This document shows, piece by piece, positions 1-12,734 of a stretch of DNA of 64,000 nt (position 1 is its first letter; each line of letters starts with the position of its first letter). The stretch is taken from the NCBI GenBank assembly GCA_013399305.1, contig VXAI01000191.1:641191-705190 (forward strand), read 5' to 3'. The position numbers were made by a program, and so were the translations under genes. Below the pieces are notes generated by a model. That model saw only the letters and a list, made by a program, of their open reading frames with translations. It made no database searches and was not told the DNA's origin. The DNA is from Rostratula benghalensis (taxonomy: Eukaryota > Chordata > Aves > Charadriiformes > Rostratulidae).

Positions 1-1630
1 AAGAACACACACATTCCTAGATATTTTTCATGGTCTAAAGACTTTAAGATACAAGAAAGAGTGACTGTACTCATATTAATTTTTCTGCCGTAATGCAAAT
101 CAGGAATGATGTGTGCTGGCTGGAGCTGAACTAATAATCAGTAGAAAATAATGTATTCAGTGAATTCTGTTTCTCTGTTCCCCATTGTTCATGGCCATAT
201 CGTGGCTTTTTTTCTGAAATAAATGAGCTATTCTGAATTATTTACTACAGTCTACTTTAGGTAGGTTTTTGGCTGCGTGCCTCTAGATGCATGTTTGCAT
301 ATGTGACTACAGAAGCTGTAAGCTGTACAGGAAGGCAGCTGTGCCTTTCAAGAACGCCATAATTCGTGCTTATTTTATAATAGAAACTATGCTTGGGTTT
401 AGACACTGCCACACAAAGCAGTGCAGAACCTAAACATTGGATAACCCAAACCAGGGCAGAATCATAAAGCCAAATAATTTTTTTAAAAATCCTGGACAGA
501 ATTAGGTGAACAACAGTATTCATGACGGGAGGACATGAACGAGGTGATGTCCACACTAGACAGCAAAATGTGCTGAAGAAAATTAAAAAACCAAAACTTA
601 AAAGACCTGTTCTCTGACACCTTCCTGCAGTAAATGCCCTGTTGATCTTTAAGACCCTCGGAGGGTTGTGTCGCTCTTTTCTGTTAAAATAGAGACAGAG
701 AGAGAAGAAAAGAAGAATAGTAGCATATGCCTGCTATAAAATAAAATATCCATAAAAAGGAAGGGCATCCTTCAGCATTAGGGTTTTAAACCCATCTTTC
801 CCTCTCATGTGCATCCATAAGAGACAAGGACAGAGATGTTTTGTAGAACAAGTCAGATGCTATGTCTTTATTGTGAAAGTAAATATCAACTCCTTGAATA
901 TAATGCAAAGTGGAGAATTTTAATGGAAGATATTATCGGACATACATTGAAACACTGACTAAAGACTAAGGTAATGGTTGTAGAATTTTTTCTGTCTACA
1001 GTCCTAATCAAAAACCCCTCTCAGATAAAAAAAAAAAAGTCACATTTACATAGAAATCACTAGCAGGTACTCACTGACACAGAAACTGTCTTGCAAGCTT
1101 ACACCAGCCAAGCGAGCTGAGCTAACTTGGCAGCATAAGGGAAGGTATAATACTGTGTAAGTGTGTGTGGGAGGCTAGAGAGGAGAAAAAAAAAAAAAGC
1201 GTAGGAGGAGGTGAGTCTGTTATTTTGCATTTGGTATGAAAAAGGTTTCTATTCTGTCACTGGCTCTTTAGTACTGTAGTAAGTGTGGGGCAGGGATTAT
1301 CTCTCGCTGTCCATAGGCTGTTCTGAACAACAAATAAACCTATGTTTAGTAGACACTGCTTTCCCTTTCCACTGAGGATCTGTGAACCAAAGTCATCTGT
1401 GCCAAAATGAAAACCTGTTTCCTCAGATTGACACTAGACCTTTTATATTTATTCAGCTGTCAGAATTTATCCTCATTCTTTAAAGAGGGGAAGGACCCTG
1501 GGAGCTTCTGAATTGTTAAAGCTGAGGGTCATGCTCTGAAGTCTCATGACTTTATTATAAAGGGCATTTTTTATATCTGAAAGGGATTGACCAAAATATT
1601 ACTGGGTTAAGACACAGCTTGTATAAAGAC

Positions 1631-1800
1631 TGTGAGGTCAGCTTCTGCTCTGAATTATGCCGGTGTAAATCTGGGATAATTTCATTACAATCAGTGGAGT
1701 CAATCCAGGAGCATAATTATCCTGTTGTTTTCAGTCATGTGATGCCTATGGAAAACAATGGGAATTATGTGCATAAGCAACATGGAGACTGAGTTCTGAG
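1631..1800. repeat. Decayed ancient palindromic repeat (possible)
   Basis: The stretch contains 'GCCGGTGTAAATCTGG' followed by 'CAGTGGAGTCAATCC'. This phrasing resembles an old amniote interspersed repeat, typically 'TGCCAGTGTAAATCTGGAGTAACTCCATTGA' read from both ends because the element is palindromic. The inverted symmetry has largely decayed. The assignment rests on remembered sequence resemblance, not on an alignment; it could be unique DNA. Confidence 0.35.
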
Positions 1801-3479
1801 TAGGTAACTGTTTTCAACCCTGATATTTAACTTGGCAAACATAAGAAATGGATATGATAAAATAGAAATAGATACAATGCCACAGAAAAATATGAATATG
1901 TGTATATATATATATAGCACGTCAGAAAATCAGACACTCAGCAAAGAGCTATTCTGACGACAAATTTCCAGTTTGTTTATTTTGTGGGGTTTTTTCCCAC
2001 CAAAACCCTCAACTCAGAGTACAGCTGAAGTTATGGAAGACATATTTGATTTCAGGTGGACGCCAGGTCTAGAGTAAGAAAACCTCTATTTTATTGTTTG
2101 TGGAAAAAATTAGTCTTTGCTTTCCTACAGTTATAATACTGGCCACTGCGACTACATTTTTTTTTTTCATATCACAATAGAAAAATGGGAGGAAAGTGTA
2201 AGCAACTAAAGTTATACTCCCAGAATTCATGAGACAGGGATTAGGTGGAGGAGACAATAAAAAATAAAAAAAAAAAGCAAAGAAATTTTCAAATTTGTGG
2301 AAAATCAGGGCAAGTGATCTGAGCCCAAACTTCAGATTTGTTACCCGAAGATGACCAGAAAGTTACCAGATGAGAGACATGGGCAGAGGCACAAGATCTA
2401 TTCAGCATGTCCCAGTCTTGAATAAGAACAATTCAGCTCATAATCAGGTTTGTACTTGTGAACTCCACTAACATTTTACAATGCAAATACCAAGAGCCAT
2501 AGTTTTCCTGTAGTGCAGCGTCTTTCAGTCTTGTTGAGTCTCTGTCATGACTTGGAACTAAGTCTGGACTCACCAGTTCAACAAAAAATGTTCCCAAATT
2601 GACATACTTGTTCCAGCCCTGAAACAATTTCTTTAGACTGTGGATTCAGTTTAGGCTGAGTCCTACAATTTTAAAAGACATAGGGGAAGTCTGCTTCATG
2701 AAGTGCAGTAAGATTTTAAATGACAGAGAGTGAGATGCAGAAGTAGAAATGTCTGAGCTACCAGAGAGCTGAGGGATATACATAACATCCTCATGGATAT
2801 TATAAGGATGTTTTTATAATGGTATACTTCCTTGCAGTATCAGTGCACAGCATAAAGTCTTGGAATCTTGATAGTCAACGCTGGTTCAATATTAGCTTGC
2901 TCCAGTGTTGAGCCTTAACAGGGTTTCAGAAAGGTAAAGAAGGATTCTTAAATTAAAAGGTGGTATGTACGAACCTGAACCAGGTTCACTCTTTATTGCA
3001 CAGTCATTCAGTATTTTCCCAGTAAGCTTTGCAATTTCATAGTGGTATCAGTCATCTCCTACATGCCTTTATATGTCATCCAGCCAACCAGCCAATACAG
3101 CACATATACTAAGAATTAAAATATCATTTTGGCAGCTACTACATATCTATTCCATTTTTTTTGTACATTTTGATCTAGAAAATACAGCAAATCCATAATT
3201 ATGTCTTAGTGTAAGAAACTTTGCAGGAGGTCCAGAAGAGGTACTCAGAGAACTGTTATGGATGTGAAAGAGCTAATTCTAAACAATGAACACCAGAGAC
3301 TCTTGGTATCAGAAATTACTCCTGATCTCTCACTCATACAGCTAGCCAATAAGGCCGTGCTTCTCCTATCAAGTCATGTCACATATTGTACCTTCCTGTT
3401 TTGGCAGTCAGAAAAATACTGATGAATTAACCATTACTTCATTCAAGCACCTAAGGATTGACTCTCTATCCTTCGTATA

Positions 3480-3554
3480 GATGTGTACATGTGCCAATGT
3501 CTATGTACATACATGTATGCATGTGTACATACTTATGTATACATACACACACAT
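3480..3554. repeat. TACA/TGTA-rich microsatellite
   Basis: An interrupted alternating tract built from ATGTACAT, GTGTACAT and ACACAC units. It is alternating purine-pyrimidine for most of its length and has many short self-complementary words (TGTACA, ATGCAT, GTATAC). It has no coding meaning. Confidence 0.75.
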
Positions 3555-6500
3555 GACTTTCTACTTTAAGTTGCTTTTGTATGTGTTGAACTGCTGTCTG
3601 ACTTATCACCAGTCAGACTACTGTCAAACTACCTTCAAATATTTCTAGCCTTTTAATATGGTTTCCTTCTGTGGAAGCTCTCAAAATAGGAAAAGGGTCT
3701 GTCAGTGACTTTTTATAGTCGGGCTCCACATAGTTTCCCTCTTTACCAAATGTTTCAGACAATTTAAAGGAACCAGTGAGTGAGGAGCAGAAAGCACTGG
3801 AATTAGCATGAGACATGTTCTTTGGAAGGAGGAGAGAGTCTTTGTTTCTCAGTTGCTTAGTAGTTTGTCTGGTTGTCGTTTGTAAGATCTGTGTTTGATT
3901 AAAGTTTATATCATCTATCTGGGGGATGTGTGTGGAGCTGGTCAGAACAATTCCTGATGAAACAAAGTTTTATAGAAGTATGCTTATTCACTGAACCTTA
4001 AGTGTTTATGTCAAAATATCTCACGTTTGACAGATTTTCCTTTGATGCAAGAAAGGGTTCTCATTATTGCCATTGTGCTGTAGGCTCGTGAGGTGGGATT
4101 TGAATGGGAATAGATTTATTACTGTCAGGAAGAAAAATATTGTTAAAAGTAAGTCATTGTGGTACTTTACTTCACAGATAAAGGTTAAAAAACATATTCT
4201 ACTAATAATGGTATAGTTACAGCAGCAAATAGAGCACTTGGCTAAAGTGTAATGGAGCCTTGAAGGAGATTATATTAACTTATCATTAGTAGTAGTCCTA
4301 TAGCTGTGGAAAATAAGCTTAGGTAAAGTCATCATAAACTCACTCAAATTAAATTACATTAACAGATAAACAAAAGCAAGTTAATAACTAACATTTTCAG
4401 TTTTTGAACAGAATGCTCACAAATAAAACTTAGAGCTTATAAAATTTATTATTAAATTTCAGAACTCGGTGACTGAAATGTGAACAAAAGGTCAGACATC
4501 CTAAAAGGCTCAGAAGCTACCTTGATGTTTTATCCCAAATAAAAGAAAGAGCTTCCAAAGAAAAGTCTGCTAGTCAATAGATGAATGAATAACCATTTTC
4601 AAAAAGAATATGAGCACTGAATAGAGAAAGAAGGAAGAAAAAAAAAAAAACCTGAGCAAATAAACAAGCTAACCTTATGACTTAGAAATAATTAAAAGCA
4701 AGAAATATGGCTAAAAAGACGAGCTAGATCTTGCAGATATTGAAACAATTATTCAGCTGTAGAAGTACCTTAGAAAGAAGAAACAATTTCTGATGCTCAG
4801 GATAAGAGTGTGACTAATGATAATAAAAGGTAATAAAAATAAATAAAATAGATAGCAATATGATTCTTTTTTTTCCTCAGGTCACAAAAATCATGAAGTT
4901 GAATCTGGGGTGAAGGCTCTAACTAATGTGAACAAGATGGAAACAGTCACACCTCAGTTGTAAGAAAAACTCCAAGAACTCATGTTCAAATAAAGGAACA
5001 AAATAAGCACCAGGATGACTTCTAGACTCAGTGTGGTGTCTGTGTAGTAAACAAAAATGACAAAAGATGAATTGGATGACTTATCTCCCGGTGAAAGAAA
5101 TAATAATAATTTTACAAAGAATTAGAGAAATTTTAACTGTACAATTTTTGAAAGCTGTGTTTAAGGAACGCTAATTTAAACTGGAACAGATACATAGAAG
5201 GTAGACTAGACACAGGTAGTAGACCAGAAGATCTTCACCGGTGCAGCTCTCTGAAATTAAGACTGAGATAAAGATTTGATTTTTCTACAAAAGGAGGGCA
5301 TGGAGGCAAGCAGCAGGTAAATAACATGGCTATTTAAGATAAATGATGAACCTGAAACAAGAAAAAGTGATGACAAATTAGTTAAGCATAAAATTATGTT
5401 GGAAGTTGAACGAAGCTTTGTAAGAACCAGAGAAGTGAAAGTATTTGTCTCAATCATTTAGAAAAAGTACAGGAACAAATACCTACTCATACAGACAAAT
5501 ATTTTGAAAGGGATTTTGTAATATCTGTGATTCTCCTGTACTGGTCTAACTGTCATGGAAGTGCTCTTCTGGTCTTATATTCCTACTTTCACTCCAGTTC
5601 ATCATCATGCAAACTCTTACTGCCATGTGTCTAATTATTTCATACCACAGTTGCAAGAACAATAGTTCATTTCAGATTCCTGAAACATCTGAACTGCATG
5701 CATGAATAAGCACAAACTTATTTATGCAGAAGCCTTTTGATATCTGAAAAACAGGAGTGGATCTGGATTCTGTACCTGAAAGAAGCTGCTATCCAAATTG
5801 GTAGCCTCATATACTGGAAAAGTAAACACATTTGCTGGCTATGCGGCATCACTAATGGTGATGCATATAAGTTGCTCTAATTGTATGAGGGGCATTCATA
5901 CCTTTAGATGGCTATAATGTTCTCTTCTAGATCTTAGTAAGTCTTTCTAGGTTCACCTTACAGACAATGAAAAGGAATAGACACCTTCAGGGCTTTATTG
6001 TTTCACCTATTTTACAGGTATTATTAAAAAGTATAAGGTTCAAAAGCATCCTAAAGAAGCTTTTTTCCTCTTCTTTACAAAGAAATCTCAGATAAGTGGC
6101 ACACCTCCCATATGTATATACTCATAAATATTCATATGAGTATTCATATACTTATAAATACTGCCAAGGTATGTCCTGGGGTACTAGTACTCAATTATCT
6201 AGACAGTGAAATTGTCAGAATGGTCCCTGGCATGATTTTGACCTCAGCCAGCTAGCACTCTCCCCAAAAATTCCTGGGCAGAGTTAGGGATTTAATATGG
6301 GCAGAAACTGTTCCCAGTGGGCAGTTTGGCTGCTAGTGGAATTTATTGCTATGTACACAGATTGCTCCATGCCAGCTGGCCTCCACAACTAAGAACAGCC
6401 CTGGGTACATTTTGTTTAGTAGGATGGTGTGGCTGTATTAGATAGACACCTATCTGTAGTGTCTCCTCTTTAGGGAATCAGTGCCATGTTGGGCAGCATA

Positions 6501-9500
6501 ATTTTGGCAATTATATTCATTGTGCTTGCTTAAACAACCGTTTTTACAGTACTTCAAGCAATCTCAATAAAGTTAACCACCACATGAAGACAAGGTAGGA
6601 GAATGTTATAGTTCGGTAAAGGAAGGCTGTACCGAAGCTGACACTCTTCAATCTAAAATTTTGGATTTTTTAAAAGAAATTTTAGTCTATTTCAGGTTGT
6701 AAATAACTCATGCTGTTAATCTAGATTTCCTTTAGCTATTTATTCTCCAGGCTGTATAATCACAGCTGCAAATTATGACAATTTTTTTCCCCTACCTAGT
6801 TTTGCTGAGTCGAACATTTAGAATGGACAGCTTTAATATCCTCCTAAAGGAAAAATGGATTTGATGTTCCTGAGCTGCTGTCTTCATATGTCTTCAGAAT
6901 CAAAAGCAGAGGAAATATTTAGTGATGTCACAAGCTCAGTCTTTTAGTTTCAGACACCTGATGTCATTTTGTCTGCCCATCACCACTCACAGTTAATTGT
7001 ATGGAACGAATGGAGCTACAAAGACACTCAAAGCTAAAGCATGCCCGAACCGTGTAACATAATATTGAGAGGCCTTTTTCCCCTGCACTTTGAAGAAGAA
7101 TATTTGTATTACAGTTGTGATTCCTGATGCAGAGGCCATGTCTAATAGCAGTTTTGACATTAATCATAGTCCTGAATGAAACTCATGTCTTTATGCTATT
7201 TTGGGGGCATTTGTGTGCACCAGGGAAATGATGCACACGGTCCTGGTAAGAAGTAGGACTTAAGCCAGAAAACCTGATTTGAAGTCACCAAGATTAAGAC
7301 CAATTTTATTAGGTGTTGTGCAAATAATTTCTGGAACACAATGTCTGTGCCAACCTTCACTCTTCAAAGTTAGTTGATAGCGAAGAGGAAAGAGAGAGGG
7401 AAATGATAAATTTAAGATCACAGATGCGTAAAAAAGAACGCAAATAAATCCCAGCTCTTCTGACTCTCAGCCCAGTAGTGAATTTATATATTTCTTTAGA
7501 TTTCTTAAACAACTAAAGCTACAAGCTGTTTAAAGCCACAAAATTAGGATTTATAGATGTACAGGGCATATACTGCAGATCATGTAGATACCTAATTGAG
7601 CAAGATTTTAATGATCTACTTTGAGTAATGCTGACAGTCCATCTGTAATAATGTAGAGCTTTATACAGCTGCAAAATTTGCTTGATAAACTTGGTGAAAA
7701 GTTAGGCACTTCAATCATACTAAGTTTTGCATTGCTGGTGCTACTCAGTAGTAATACCTGAACTAGCTCAGCTACATTTGCAAAAGCTGTGATATCTGTA
7801 GTAGAGAAAGACCTAGAAAAAGTGGACTCTAGTTATGAGCCTGTTATATAAAAATTTTGATAATTCCTCAGCACTTCAGCTTTTTAATATACATTTTCAT
7901 TTCTCCCCATCTTCCCCCGTCTGGAGGAATCACTGTCAACAACAGCGTCATGCATGGTGGATTAAGTCATACCCTGTGACACCTTTGTTAGGCTTTCTAC
8001 AGAACTATTTATAGCCCCTGTAAGTGAATTTCCTTCTGCTGTTGTTCTTCTGTGCTCTCAGAAAAGTAATTTACCAGCCCAATAAAAGGATGACTACTGG
8101 ACACAGGCCAGCTGTGGTTTCTCTTGAGAGCTTCACAACAGCCAGGATGGAAGAGGAGCTCTGTTAGATTCCCCTAGTCCTGCTGCAGTCAGGAAAGCCT
8201 AAGGGTATACATCACCTCATGTGTGGCTTGTTCTGTTTGCTTTTACACTTGGCAGGCTCCTAAGACTGAGGAATGCACATCCTTGAATAAAAACTATCTA
8301 TACAGTGTGAGCAATCGTTACATCTGATTAGGAAGCATGAAAAGAAACGCACATGTGGTTGACTCTGCTCCTCTGATGTCTGTGGCTTTTTGCTGACAGG
8401 AAGGAAATCCTTTTTAAAACTTATTTTTTTTAAGAGTTCAAATAGATTTCAAACTATGTGAGCCAAAACTTGCTCTCAGTTACACCCATACACTCTGATT
8501 GACTAGACCATGAGAACGCAGGCATCTCTCCAGAGAGAACCAGCTTTGATTTGCTGTGTTTTGCTTTGCTTTCTGATTTCTTAATCTACGTCAACTTTAG
8601 AATAAAATCTCCAGACTAAATTTCCACACACAGCTTCCCTCCCCTTCTTCCTCCCCAGGTATTTGTTAAGTATGAATCCCAACTGGATGTCCTCAGTCCT
8701 CAGGACTCTCTGGAGTCCTAAAGCTCAAGGGACTACCATGATCTTTTCTCTAAAGTGGTTTTGTGTTGATTATTCTTCCTTTGGACTAGCACTCAAGCTG
8801 TTAAGTATGTCTATATAAGGAAGGAAAGTGCAAAAGACACAATTGGCTAAGTACCAGCATTATATATCATTTACAAGGTGCAGGAAAGTGCGACCCATAC
8901 TATTGATAAGGCTGCGGAACTTCAGGCTCTTTACCTTCTAAGCTCACCATCTCAGCAAGTACAGCACTGCACCATTGCAACCTTGTAGTGTCTAATTTCT
9001 GAGTTAGCTTATTGTATTTAATCACTAAAACTTCTTTGCAGTCATAGGCATGAGGTAAACATGTCCAATGTCTTGAAAAAGCCTGCTGTATCACCTCTAT
9101 GCAACTTGAACAAATTTAGGTAGAATGCTGGCATGTGAGTTCAGAAGCACAGTTCAAAAATATGGCAAAATTGCTCAGGCAACTTACAAGGCCACAGGCT
9201 TTCTAGAAGTAAGTTCCCATAGACACTTATACCTGGATCCATTCCACACAACTTTAGTCACTTTATTCAGATAGTTAGGGAAGATCTCCAAAGTCTGATC
9301 AAAATCTTTTCTGTTTTTCTGGAAGTGCTGGATTCTCTCTATTAGCTACAGAGAAAGTGCAAGGTGATTTCACTCCTGGGTCAGGTGTTTCAATGAAGTG
9401 CTTAGATTTAGAGCTGAGGCCAAAGTTGGGTCTGTCCCCTTTTGCTTCCCTTTTAAAATACCTCCAAAATCCAGTTTTAGTGCTGAAAGGCTGCTATGGA

Positions 9501-11024
9501 AAAAAATATGACATGACCAGTGCTAGATTGCATCCTTTTTCTGCAGAACTGGAACATTCTTCATTAAATATTCTGTAACCTGTATTCATGCAGTAGATTA
9601 TTATGTCACCTTGCACTTGTCTGGTAGGTAGCATCCTGGGATTTGTCCAGGTTAACCTGCTTGGGAGTGTTGGTAATTTTCCATTAAACATTTCCATAGT
9701 GTTTTTTATAACATGAACATCTGTCTTGGGTTAGAGCTAGAAATAAAAAAAATACATGAGGAGCTCTTTTTGTGCTAGTTTTCTGTCCATTTAATTTAGA
9801 AATTGCTACAAGTTTTCTCCATTGATTGTGTCAAGATTTGGCGTACATGAATAGTACAAAATTGCTCCTTAATGTTTAGGTTCAGTAGCCATAATTACCA
9901 AGTCTGGCACTTACATAAGTTAGTAGGATTACAGCTAGAAGTAACTTGCTGAAGTCAAGAAAGAAATCCTGATATGAGGAGAACAATGCTTCATCTATCC
10001 TTTCTTTTCATCCAATGGTTACAATCAATAAATATGTGATTAGTGGCAAAAAATTTGTCTCAACACAGACAATTTTTTTTTCCTAATTGTATTGCACAAC
10101 CATTTAACACTTACCTAGCCTGAAACAGATAAATTATCAGAACCTAAACACTAAATTACTGAATTACACTGCTTACATCACAGATACACAGTGTTATCAT
10201 AGTATGCCATATATACTGTATTCTGGTCTGGTATAAGTAGAAATTTCTTCCAGTACAGAAAAAAGGCAACCGGAACAGCTAACACATAATTTGACTACCT
10301 GAGAAATTAATTCACAGATCTACATTTTTTGCAGGGTTACTCATTCTGTCAAACGTGTTTCAGTAAGTACTTGAAGGAAATGTTAATTTTCACACAAAGC
10401 ATGTAAAATCCCTGGACATTTGTGATTTTCATGTGAAAACCATTACCTTTTATAAAAAGGTCTATATTCCATTACTGGTAAGTAGATTGTATTTTTCTTC
10501 CTGAGTTTCTCACTTTCACTAGAGAGACTGTCTTTGCTTTAAAAGAAACATCCCCCAGGAAAAACATTCATGAAATAACATCCATTTTAGCAATCATGAG
10601 ATTTGGGTTTTGCATGTTGCTGCAAGTATTTTGCACCTGACTTACCCTCTTCTCGCAGCAGTGTTGCTACTCGATTTCTAAGGAAAGAGAAGAATAATGA
10701 ATGACACGCAACAGCCTGATTCCCCCTATGCCACATTATCCACCCAAGAGCTTAGTTTGGGCACACAATAAAAGGCACCATACGCTGTGACTAGTCAGTA
10801 AGTATTTGTGGCAGAGCAAACTGATGATGCATTTCCTACCCTTACTGCAATTTTACTGGCCTTGATGACTATGTAGTCCTCATTATTAACATATCATACC
10901 CTACACAGTGTTGAGTCTCAGAAAGATGCTAAGCAGCTGGAAGCTTGTGCCGAGTGCCAGAAGGGAAACAGGCTCCCACACACAGAGCTTAATGTAACAA
11001 CAATCCTTACTTATTGGCAAGAAA

Positions 11025-11047
11025 GTGTGTGTGTGTGTGTGTGTGTG
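11025..11047. repeat. (GT)n microsatellite
   Basis: About 11.5 uninterrupted GT units between GAAA and ATGG. It is a simple dinucleotide repeat and a potential polymorphic marker. It explains the Val-Cys run seen when the sequence is translated. Confidence 0.95.
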
Positions 11048-12593
11048 ATGGTGGTTTAAGAAACTATAAATCTGTCTCATCTTGTGTCAAAAACGTCACT
11101 CAGGCTGAAGGCAAAGAGGTAGCTCCAGTGCCAGTCCCTGACTTCTGGAGACTTGATCTGGCGAAAGGACCACACTCTTTGCATGTCCTTTCTCTCCTTC
11201 TTCATGCTGTGCATCATTTCAGCTGACAGATTTACACAGGAAACCTGGCTCAGCAAGGCCTGCCGTAGTTGGTGGCAAACAAGAATATGAGGGAATTAAC
11301 TTCTGGCCTGCTGACAGTGGCTAAATCTGCCAAAGCAGAGCTGGGTAATTTGGTTTCTTTCTTTTGTTGATTTTGTGCCAGCCCACAAGAGAGGATTAAG
11401 CAGCTAAATTCTGCATGGAGAACTCTACCCCTTTCGCTCAAATCCTATTGTCTTGATAGAATGACAGTAGCTAGTTGTGCCAATCTTTAACATCTTGCTG
11501 GCATTTCCCCAGAACATATCAGCTTTTGGTCCCTGAAAAGAGGGATTTGTTAAAGAACTAACATTAAAAAGAAGTAAAAAAAAAAGGACAGAAGAGGATG
11601 AGAAGCCACAGAGTAAAAGTTGTGCCTTGTATTAATTAAAGGAACAAAGTTCTCTAATCCTGATGGAGACTCCACAATGAAACGTGGGTAAGTCCCTAGC
11701 TCTCCTGTTGTTGCACATTAAGAGAGCATGTTCCCTGTTATCCACAGTATTTGTTTAATGCAGAAGCTATTCCCTATTGATCTCTGAGAAGTTCTATGTT
11801 AATTTCACTCACAAACTTTGGGTGCAGGACTCCCAAAAATTGTGTTCATTTTCACTATTGGTAGAATATACTTATGTCACAAGTAAACTAAGGATGAAGA
11901 AATTTTTTTTTCCCCAAAGCATCAAACCATCTCAAACCTTCTCTGAAAGTCAGATAGGCTTGCTGAAGTGCTAGAGAGAGTGGATGGCAAGGGTAATGAG
12001 GTTTTTGATTTTCCATCTGAAAGCCAACATTCTCTAAAAGGGCTTAAGTCTAGCAGTCTTCCAGACTTAAAGCGTCATGACTTTTAAGACCATGTCATCT
12101 GACTTCCTGTGTAGCACGGGCCTAAGGACTTCATCCAGTGATTCCTGCCAAAGGCCTTTCAGGGAGTAGAGGAAATTTTCCAGAAAGACATGCGGCCTCG
12201 GGATGTGGTCTTCAGTGGACACATGAGTCTTGCAATCGGGATTCGGTATCCTTCTGAAAAGCAGGAAGGACTGGATTTACTAATATCTCAAGTCCAGCAA
12301 CTTCTACTTTTGAACATGAAATAGTTTGAAAGCGTGTGTTTGTACTAACTTGATTCTGAAACTGCAATATTTTTACTTTTTTTACCTTTTTTTACAAAAA
12401 ACTTTTTAAAGTACTACATAGCTTCTGAATTAAAACTCCAATGTGAGAACTAAAGAGGCTAATGATACTTTCCTTTGGATTAAGTAATGTTCATGGTAAC
12501 CAAAAAATAATAATGCAGTACTTCTTCCATTCTCAGTCATTCTCAGTATGCTTTCTACAAGGCATCAAAATAAGAGTTCCACAAAATTTAGTC

Positions 12594-12623
12594 TTATATA
12601 CATACATATATATATATATACAC

Positions 12624-12654
<31 letters not shown>

Positions 12655-12734
12655 CACATACATATATATATATATATATGTNACATACATATATATATAT
12701 ATATATACACATACATATATATATATATATATGT
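12594..12734. repeat. (AT)n / (ATAC)n compound microsatellite with an unresolved base
   Basis: About 140 bp of alternating TA dinucleotides interrupted by ACACATACAT units. An internal block (ACATACAT followed by about ten AT units) appears more than once. One ambiguous base (N) sits at 12682, inside the only interruption TGT-N-ACA, which suggests an assembly or polishing uncertainty. The Tyr-Ile translations in several frames are repeat artefacts. The AT blocks are self-complementary and can form cruciforms. Confidence 0.95.

Larger units (their letters stand above)
1..10999. other. Non-coding unique DNA, no gene seen
   Basis: No open frame here exceeds about 100 codons and none has a recognisable domain. 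No frame is flanked by convincing splice signals or followed by a credible gene structure. The content is AT-rich unique sequence with short A or T runs, a TACA/TGTA-rich microsatellite near 3480-3554, an AT-rich direct and inverted TATTCATA motif near 6115-6165, and a possible decayed palindromic repeat near 1631-1800. An octamer motif ATGCAAAT lies at 93-100, which is expected by chance at this scale. I see nothing else to annotate. Confidence 0.7.
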
